From the NCBI RefSeq assembly GCF_000715075.1, contig NC_134103.1, forward strand, positions 72,913,519 through 72,977,518: a DNA stretch of 64,000 nucleotides. Reading direction: 5' to 3'. Positions 56,699 to 64,000 of this stretch are shown here, one piece after another; the stretch's first letter is position 1, and each line of letters begins with the position of its first letter. The stretch is from Nicotiana tabacum (lineage: Eukaryota; Streptophyta; Magnoliopsida; Solanales; Solanaceae). Below the pieces are notes generated by a model. It ran no database searches. It worked only from the letters and a program-made list of their open reading frames with translations, and was not told the origin of the DNA. Both the position numbers and the translations under genes were made by a program.

Positions 56699-56891
56699 GG
56701 GGTTGTTTGGTACAATGGTGGGATATCCCATGGGATTAGTTATCCCACCTTCTATATAGGATAACTAGTCCCACCATTTTAGTATAAAAGTTATTCTAGG
56801 CTTAGCTAATACCCTAAATCAAACATGGGATAAAGTTAATCCCAAACTTTTTTGCAGGATTATTATTCTATCTCATGTACCAAACGACTCC
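56699..56891. mobile_element. Tourist-like MITE upstream of the methylesterase
   Basis: The ends GGGGTTGTTTGGTAC and (reverse complement of the right end) GGAGTCGTTTGGTAC are inverted repeats, and TTA flanks both sides (56696-56698, 56892-56894). Length 193 bp, no coding capacity. A 3-bp TTA duplication fits the PIF/Harbinger superfamily. It ends 249 bp before the start codon at 57141. Confidence 0.85.
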
Positions 56892-57776
56892 TTAGATTGC
56901 TATTACTACCCGCTATTTTCTTATTATTATCTTTCGCTAAAGTTTTCTTAGTATCTTGTTGTCACTGCTTGTTGCATTGGAAACAATCTCTCTACCTTCC
57001 CATGGACCTCACTTGTGAGATTTCACCTGCCTTTTTTTCTTTTTTTGGTTGTTGTAGTTGCTTTGCTTGTCAAATCTTCTTAATCTTGAAAGTGAACATA
57101 AGTTCATTATTATGTCCATACTGGTCAAAACAACAAGAGAATGATGGAGAAGATGAAAGTTTTGATCCTATGCTTTGTTATGCTCTTCTTTATCCAATTT
57201 GGCTATGCAAAGAGTTTCGAGACGCAATCGCCTAAACTTAGCAAGCATTTTGTGCTAGTTCATGGTTCATGTCATGGAGCTTGGACTTGGTACAAGTTAA
57301 TAGCCTTAATAAGATCTTCTGGACACAATGTAACAGCTATTGACTTAGCTGCTTCTGGGATTAACCCTCAGCAGCCACTTGATATTCCATCTATTTCTCA
57401 GTACTTTAATCCACTGATAAATTTCATGGCTTCTCTTCCTCCAAATAATAAGGTAGTCCTTGTTGGTCATAGTCTTGGTGGATTGGCTATTTCGTGAGCC
57501 ATGGAAACGTTTCCAAAGAAGATTTCTGCTGCTGTTTTTGTCACTGCTGTAATGCCTGGTCCAACTCTCAACATTTTTACACTCATGAAAGAGGTATGCC
57601 CTTTTGTTTTTTAGGAATAACAGTCACAGAACATATTTTACTTGATACTGTTTAGAATTCTAGCTTTTTTTCTTGATGTCCCCATTTTGTTTAGTAGTCT
57701 TTTGGACAATATTTAGTTGAAATTCAGAAAATAGCTAGTGTTTGGAAGTTGTAGCTGTGTTTTGGATGTGAGTTTC

Positions 57777-58169
57777 TGTTAAAATAAGTCTTGGGCCTAA
57801 CTCATACCCAAAATAGTAGCACGAAGGGAGGAGGATTGCCCAAGCCTTATAAGGAGACCAAGGATCTCATCGCGGCCAGAATTCATTCCATTCATCACCC
57901 TTCCCCCTCACGCCAAGATCCAAACATTCTTTATCCGAGTTCCACTGTCCGGTCTGGAGCGTGCACAATCATGGACGGGAGGGGGTATTTTTCACCCCTC
58001 TTCTGGGAGCCCACATCGACCACAGGTCTGGCTCTGATACCATGTTAAAATAAGTCTTGGACATAAATCACAACCCAAAAGTTAGCTCGAATGGAGGAGG
58101 ACTGCCCAAGCCTTATCAGGAGACCAGTGATCTCATCCTGATCCGATATGGGATTCATTCCATTCATCA
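57777..58169 (-). mobile_element. TRIM retroelement in methylesterase intron 1
   Basis: Direct repeats at 57777-57897 and 58043-58169 (about 125 bp) flank 145 bp. On the minus strand TGGTATCAGAGCCAGACC (58042-58025) is a tRNA-Met primer site next to the right repeat, and GTGAGGGGGAAGGG (57911-57898) is a polypurine tract next to the left one. Flanks GTTTC (57772-57776) and GTTTT (58170-58174) agree at four of five bases. There is no coding capacity, as expected for a terminal-repeat retrotransposon in miniature. Confidence 0.88.
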
Positions 58170-58199
58170 GTTTTCTTTGGAAAGAAAGCTAAAATTTTA

Positions 58200-58440
58200 T
58201 CGAGTGGAAAACAACTATTTCACTGTGAGTATGAGAACATATTCCCCATATTCGGGACAAGGGGCGGAACGACCTCTCGATCTACTTACTGCAGCCCAGG
58301 AAGAAAAACGTCGTCTAGGCGTTCCCTGTTGCTCCGATCTCCCCTACGCCTAGGACGTTGTCTGGGCCAAGAGCCATAGTTAGTTGCTGTTTCCATTTGG
58401 TTATTTCTTCCTCGTTGTTGATACCGGCAAGACCCAGCCA
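58200..58440. other. GC-richer segment of unknown origin in methylesterase intron 1
   Basis: The base composition rises here compared with the AT-rich intron, and 58309-58360 folds into a hairpin (TAGGCGT pairing with ACGCCTA, extended by GTC/GAC). It could be organelle-derived or another repeat; I do not recognise it. Confidence 0.35.
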
Positions 58441-59323
58441 GATGAGTAATCTTCAAACAAGCAATATTTTACCAGTATTTCAAATACTGAAGTTCAGTAC
58501 TCGCAAATACTGGTAGCCAAACTTTAACTTGCAAACAATGACATCAGTATAGGTGAGTATTTACATCCCATATGTATATTCCAGTCTCTAGCTTCTTGAG
58601 TCTTGACAAAGTGCATGTATTTACAAGTTTTATACATCGATTTTGGAAAACATTTTATGTTAAGTATCAGTATTTTGGAGCAGTTCTGATATTATCCACA
58701 AATGTGATTTCATAAACAAGAAAAGGCACTAAATTAGAAACTATATAGTTTCCTGAGCTTAGCACTGATTCTATTTATTATGGTTTCTCTCTGGATTAAT
58801 ATCTTTTATTTGCTGTTAAAAGTTACTTAGGAAACAGAATCCACAGCTTGATAATCGTTACACATATGATAATGGAACTAATAATCCTCCAACCACATTC
58901 AACTTTGGCCAAAAACACCTAGCAACCTATGTCTATCAGCTGAGCCCTGTCGAGGTAAGAAAACTCAAGCTTTACTCAAAACAATAATTGACTAGAAATT
59001 GGACTTAAGTACTTAACCAACCATCTAATTTGTCTCAGGATTTGGCACTGGCAACAACATTAGTGAGACCACTATATTTGTACACTGATGAAGACATGTC
59101 AAAGGAACTAATCTTATCACAAGAGAATTATGGATCGGTTAATCGAGCCTTTATTATATGTAATGAAGATAAGGTAGTAACAAGGGAAATTCAAGAAAGG
59201 ATGATTGAAATGAATCCAACAGATGAAGTGAAAGAGATTGAAGGATCAGATCATATGGTTATGATGTCAAAACCTGTTGAGCTTTTTGTTCATCTTCTGC
59301 ACATTGCTGAGAAATACTACTAA

Positions 59324-60159
59324 GTATAGAACATAGCTATTACATCTAATGTAAAACTAACAATCATTCAATAATCTACTTTCCTTCATAGAAAGTATTA
59401 AATGTATTGCCTAAGTCAACTAAACATCGCATAATCAATGGTGTTTATGTATTTGTCTAAGCTCACATTTCTCACATTGTGAAGAAAAATAAATAACCAT
59501 AGTCAAATAACACAATAATCAATGCCTTTAAACGATTAGGTCCTCCAATCTATGTGTAATCTTTTTCACATATGGACTTTCAACTTTTAATTTATCGTAC
59601 CAAAGCTATAACACTAATTTTATAACGGAAAAACAGTTTAATTGTTTTTATGTCAGAAAAAATAAAAAACGGCAAAAAATATGAATTTCTACTTAGAAAT
59701 GCAAGTAGGTTGTCACTTCAACCTTTAGTGTAATAAAAATAGAAACATAAATGAATGAGGTTGAATATATAATCCCGTTTCTGGTGCATTATACTGGTTT
59801 TTAACATTTAAAAGATAAAAAAAAATATGATTGATTACTTAATTAAAACGGGAATTGTTCAACGAAAAGTACAAACACGTAGATCACGCGTTGAAGTGTT
59901 TGCCAAACAAAATAAATTATACTATAAAAAAGATGAAAATAGATTAACATGACAACACAAAGACGATATATTAATACATTAATAGTAAGCATGTAAAATA
60001 TATTGCTTAACGCGGACTTTTTTGGTTCCAAACATTTGTCCTGAGAAAATTCCTCTTTACCTGGAAAGTTCATTAATCATTAAACACTAATAAATGGCAA
60101 CAATCAGATTAAAGTTTAACATTAGGTTGGAATTATTCTTGTAAGCAATCTCAACTAAT
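59324..60159. other. Intergenic, 3' of methylesterase
   Basis: AT-rich, no frame or element recognised. Confidence 0.6.
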
Positions 60160-60321
60160 GGAATATTCCACTATACGCGGGGTCTAGGGAAGAGTCGGAC
60201 CATAAGTGTATATTGTACGCAACCCTATCGTGTATTTCTGCAAGAGGTTGTTTTCACGGTTCGAATTCGTGACCTCCTGATCACATGACAACAATTTTAC
60301 CAGTTACGCCAAGGCTCTCCT
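60160..60321 (-). mobile_element. Au-like SINE remnant
   Basis: On the minus strand it begins GGAGAGCCTTGGCGTAACTG (box A region), has GAATTCGAACCGTGAAAACA (box B region) and CCTCTTGCAGAAATACA, all as in the plant Au SINE family as I recall it, and ends near GACCCCGCGTATAGTGG. The last part and any target duplication are lost or unclear. Confidence 0.8.
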
Positions 60322-61800
60322 TCGATCACAGGCAATTTAAGTTATTTAATTAAGCATTTTAAGATAGGAAATAATACACAGCTGATCATTTTTTAAAACA
60401 TATTTAAGAAAATAATACTATTCTTTGTTTATTCCATAAATGTCAAATTTTTTATACTAATGGCAGATAGAGATTGTGCACATAATTAATGAGCAGCCAA
60501 AATGCACAAATTATGGGATATTTATTTTTTTCACACTCTCTCTGTATTTTAAATTAGGGATTCAGTTATATTCTCATATTTTTCATTACATTTCTCTCTC
60601 TTCTTTAACGTTACACCCAATTTGTTCACTTAATCATTGTGAAACTAATACTACATATTCAATTATTCATTATATATATTTAATATAACTTTTTAGAGGA
60701 ATTTTGTGTATACTATTGTATTAATATAGGGGAAAAGGTAATATACATGGTATAACTCTTCAATTATATTTTTATTGAAGTATAATATTATATATTCCTG
60801 GTATAATTCATTTTTAGAGGTATACTAATGTATTAATATACATAGTATAATTCAATATATGTTATAATAGTATTAAGGTATTATATTACATATATATGAT
60901 ATAATATTTTTTTAGAAACGCCATGTATATAAATATTAATGTAAGAATATACCTTCTGTGACTTTTTTAAGAATATATCATTTAATGAGAAATATTGTGT
61001 ATACTAAGGTAATAATATATAATAAGAAAGTACTCCTTGGTATAATCCTGATATAAATTTACATGGTTTATAATGTATATATATCTCAAATATACAGTAC
61101 ATTTTTCTTGAAACATATGTATTTTATTTTTTCGAATATAAAAATGTATACTTTCGCTAGATAATGTTATGTAAAAAGGTACATGTACTTTTTCTAGTAA
61201 AAAGATCCATGTATGGAATATAGAAAATCGGTTATGGAATAAATTAGTTTCCAACAAAAAAAAAGGAAAACATATTACCATTTAAATATGTTAGGGATTG
61301 ATTTCAAGAGTAAATATAGGAAAAAATGTCAAAAAGTACTAGAAATATTTTCATTAAGGAAATAAATGCATTGGGTGCATAATTATAAGTAGATGATTTA
61401 AATGTATCTACTAGAAATATAATTATTTAGTTGTCGTATATAAAATAACTATTACTACTACGGTTGTGGAAACTTTGCTTAAATTATCCCTTTATGTTTT
61501 TTGCCCGCCAATGTTGATGCGTGTATAGCTACTACATGCAATAAAAAAAATGCCACTTGTCTCGTGTCCTTGCAATGGCCACATTGGTCAATTAATTTCT
61601 TATTTTAATAGCCATGCAATAAATGGATAAGGTTGCTAACAATACTTTAGCAAAGTGTCACATTCACAAGTTTGAAACCATTCAAACCCTTCTTTCTCAC
61701 TTATCTTTAATTTACGTTATTATTTGAGAGAGAAAAACAAAGACCTTTTTTTCTTTTTGTGTCCCTTGGTGTTTTCAAAAGGCCAAATTAGTTTCTTTCT
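60322..61800. other. Very AT-rich intergenic DNA
   Basis: From about 60700 to 61090 words such as ATACATGGTATAA, TGTATTAATATA and ATAGTATAATTC recur in both orientations, giving a loosely palindromic texture. I could not define ends or units. No coding frame. Confidence 0.55.
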
Positions 61801-61835
61801 TTTCTATAGCCATTGGAGGAGTACTTTCTTAAAAC

Positions 61836-61849
61836 TATATATATAAATA
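61836..61849 (+). promoter_or_regulatory. TATA box before the small ORF
   Basis: CTATATATATAAATAG in a GC-poor region, with CATTGG (CCAAT on the other strand) 25 bp upstream. The ATG at 61977 lies about 130 bp downstream, a normal leader length. Confidence 0.6.
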
Positions 61850-61976
61850 GACAATTGTGAATGTGTTTATTCTTACAAAGAGAAATTAATACGCGGAAAC
61901 TAGAAAAAGAAACTGAGAGATTTATCATTATTATTGCTTGTACTAGTATTGTTCGTTGTTTGCTGCTATTATCAAT

Positions 61977-62144
61977 ATGGTGATTCAAAGGTTGGAAATA
62001 TGTATAGAGATGGTGAAAATGGCGATAGAGTTTGTGGCTGTGGTTGTAGATGCAGTTGGTACTGTTATTTCTAAAGACAATTCTAATTCCTCATCTTCAT
62101 CGTCAACACAGTCTATTCTTCCAACTCCCTACGTTGGATTTTAA
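61977..62144 (+). CDS. Small protein of 55 residues, function unknown
   Basis: ATG at 61977 has a strong context (A at -3, G at +4). The product has an amphipathic or hydrophobic N-terminal half (ICIEMVKMAIEFVAVVVDAV), a Ser-rich linker and the C-terminus PTPYVGF. There is no cleavable signal peptide in the usual form. The upstream frame starts with no ATG, so 61977 is the natural start. A TATA box upstream and a T-rich 3' region support a real short transcript. I do not recognise the family; a short signalling peptide or membrane-associated peptide are open options. Confidence 0.55.
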   Translation: MVIQRLEICIEMVKMAIEFVAVVVDAVGTVISKDNSNSSSSSSTQSILPTPYVGF

Positions 62145-64000
62145 GATGTAAAGAGCTTTAATTCTTGGGATAAAAATTATCGTCCAACGGATCCTAGAAG
62201 AAGGTGACTAGCGCAAACAAATGACTTCTTTTCAATAGAAAAGAATATCCGAACCAATTCAGTTGGCTAATCAATCTCAAAGATCTTATTGATCGGCTAA
62301 CCTTTTAGTTTCTTTTTCTTTTTCTTTTCTTTTTGTTAGATTAAGCATCATGAAACCGTGAGAATTCATATAAACGGCCGGTCCAACACATTTAGAATTG
62401 AGACGTAGTTATTATTGTTATTTTCTTTTCTTTTTTAAGAACTTCATTTCTTTAGATGCATCTGTTGGTATATAGGAGCTTAAGTTTGGGTAGGTTTCTG
62501 AGATTCTCATACAGATTTCTTGTTAAAGTTTGTAGTTTGTAGCATAGTAAATTAAATGTAACTCAACTCATAATGTTTATTGTCTTCTTATAAGTGTTCT
62601 TCACTTTGTTGTTATAATTCTCCTAATTGTTTAGTTAAATTTTCTATATGCAAGTCCGCAGAAGAATTGGACCATATATAAAGAATTAAAGATCCAGATA
62701 AGTTACTTTTAAAAAAACTTAATGAATAATGTGTCCAGTTAGATACTTTATTGGTTTATAATTAAAAGTGAGCAGCAAGCTAATCAAAGATACAGAGAAC
62801 AATGCTATGTTGCTTTAAAAAAATGATGAATTCATTAAGCAACCTCATACACAAAGAATAAATGCAGACAAAAAAATTATTTTTTTTGGTTGATCCTGAA
62901 AATATTTTATGGTCTAAACGTAACCGAGAATTTAGAATTCGAAGTTATCTTTAATATTGTGTATTGTGACGTTTTCAAAAACGAATTGGAAAATAGAGAA
63001 GGGAAAAAGCATGACTTATGTAATGGGATTAGTTGAATTTGAGATTAGAGAAGGAAAGATCTTCTTCAATTGTAAATATGAAATCCTTACTCCTTACATA
63101 ATTAAGACATTCCAAATTAACTTTCTGGATCTAGTTTGGATTTGTGTTTACTTTTCAACAAAAAAATAGTTTTAATTTTTTATTCTCTTATTTTTCGATG
63201 TATCCCTAAATTGCGCATAGGGAGAGGGAAAGAAAGAAAATGAGCTAATTTCATTTGTAAACAAAACTACAACAATCTATTTTTGCCATTTTCTCCTCGA
63301 AGGTGATATTTTTCGTTTTCCCAGCTAATTTTTATATAAAAAGAAACATAAATTGAAATATACTACCTATTGACATAGACACATTAAAATTATTCACACA
63401 TAATTTGAGGATATTACAGTCATAAGATTGCCAAATACTCATGCAGAGTGATGCAGATGTTAAACACAAACCAAAGTTTTAAATAATATTCAACTGGAAA
63501 ATTATTGGAACAAAATGGTCCACTTAATTAGGCTCTATAATTTGAATTATATCAGTGAAGTAATTTTTTTTAGAAATGCAGTATTTTACTTTTATGTATA
63601 TGTCTATGTGTGTGTGTGGGTTATTTACATTTTCCCATCAGATGCTGGTGAGATTCTTGAACAAGTTCATCCCATTAATTTTAGGTAATTTAGAAATCCT
63701 ATGTTTTTTCTTCTTAATGTTAATTTTTTTATTTATTTAAAACCAGCAATTGTCGATAACTATTATTTTCAAATTACCACTCCAATACAATGTAAATAAG
63801 AAAAACTCACACGTGAGAGGTGAAATAACTTATAGTCCATATATCATCAACTATATTATGAGGATTCTTATAGATCATACATAAATAAGGGAATTGTTCA
63901 TCAACTGTGATCGAAAATATTTTTAATGTTTTTATCTTAAAAGATATTTTTCTGGCGACCAACACCAAAATTGACCAAGAAATAAACTGCCAAATAAAAT
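62145..64000. other. 3' flank of small ORF and intergenic DNA to the window end
   Basis: AT-rich throughout, with short TG and T runs (63605-63625 is a TG repeat). No frame with recognisable content and no element ends are visible. Confidence 0.6.

Larger units (their letters stand above)
57141..59323 (+). pseudogene. Methylesterase-like alpha/beta hydrolase (MES/SABP2 family) with premature stop
   Basis: Exons 57141-57593, 58823-58954 and 59039-59323 join in phase for 289 codons plus stop. Residues 1-23 are a signal peptide (ILCFVMLFFIQFGYA), unlike cytosolic SABP2. HFVLVHGSCHGAWTWYK forms the oxyanion region; GHSLGG holds the nucleophile Ser111, and NEDK and GSDHM supply Asp239 and His267. 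Family members cleave methyl esters of hormones such as salicylate or jasmonate; the substrate here is unknown. A TGA at codon 119 (57495-57497) interrupts exon 1. Sequence after it stays well conserved in frame, so the stop is recent, a polymorphism or a read error. Confidence 0.85.

Noticed and set aside
57791..58353. Two coding frames of 85 and 98 codons in the methylesterase intron
   Set aside because: They lie on the antisense of a TRIM element; the similarity of the two comes from its two LTRs.
60200..60321. tRNA gene on the minus strand
   Set aside because: It matches the tRNA-like head and body of an Au-type SINE.

Overview
This is plant nuclear DNA, almost certainly from a Solanaceae species. 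Nicotiana is my best guess, from the size and mix of its retrotransposons, a TS-like SINE with a TTG tail and an Au-like SINE. The genus is inference; no search was run. There are no prokaryotic operons, rRNA genes, true tRNA genes or CRISPR arrays. About three quarters of the window is transposable elements, and the real genes sit in the right-hand quarter.

Layout. (1) 1-10563: a Tekay/Del-like Ty3-Gypsy chromovirus, plus strand, with a window-truncated 5' LTR, wrecked gag-pol, and a complete 3.4 kb 3' LTR. It abuts a second, related LTR (10564-13330). (2) 14047-21143: a Tat-lineage Gypsy element that keeps gag and a degenerate antisense multi-exon gene but has no pol. It is flanked by a 285-bp direct repeat (13762-14046 and 21158-21442). 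(3) 21843-34839: a near full-length Athila-lineage Gypsy element on the minus strand, with LTRs, tRNA-Asp-type PBS, gag, PR, RT-RNaseH, IN and a third (env-position) ORF, inside a 5-bp target duplication with one mismatch. (4) 34840-42321: AT-rich spacer with TA microsatellites and a non-autonomous Helitron (36580-41880) that contains a 4-kb solo Gypsy LTR (37857-41838). (5) 42322-42650: a MITE. 42690-48362: a Ty1-Copia element with a perfect ATTTC target duplication, ending about 240 bp before a gene start.

Genes. (6) 48601-55910, plus: a nine-exon gene for a FAM114/DUF719-family protein, reconstructed as 508 codons with every junction in phase. One intron uses a GC donor. Its introns hold two SINEs, two retroposon tails and a 1.25-kb Helitron. 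(7) 57141-59323, plus: a three-exon methylesterase (SABP2/MES-type alpha/beta hydrolase) with a signal peptide and a premature TGA eight codons after the catalytic serine, so probably a pseudogene. A 393-bp TRIM lies in its first intron and a MITE in its promoter. (8) 61977-62144, plus: a 55-codon small ORF with a TATA box about 130 bp upstream, of unknown function. The rest, to 64000, is AT-rich intergenic DNA.

Most interesting signals. The Athila element carries two hairpin-plus-polypurine modules whose 8-bp stems differ in sequence but stay paired around the same AGGA loop. Arrays of CpG-rich palindromes stop 30-40 nt upstream of TATA boxes at three retrotransposon promoters, including a probable internal promoter before the Athila third ORF. 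In both Gypsy elements with LTR pairs of that kind, one LTR has lost exactly the array plus TATA. The pol-less Tat element keeps an antisense gene with its own TATA box.
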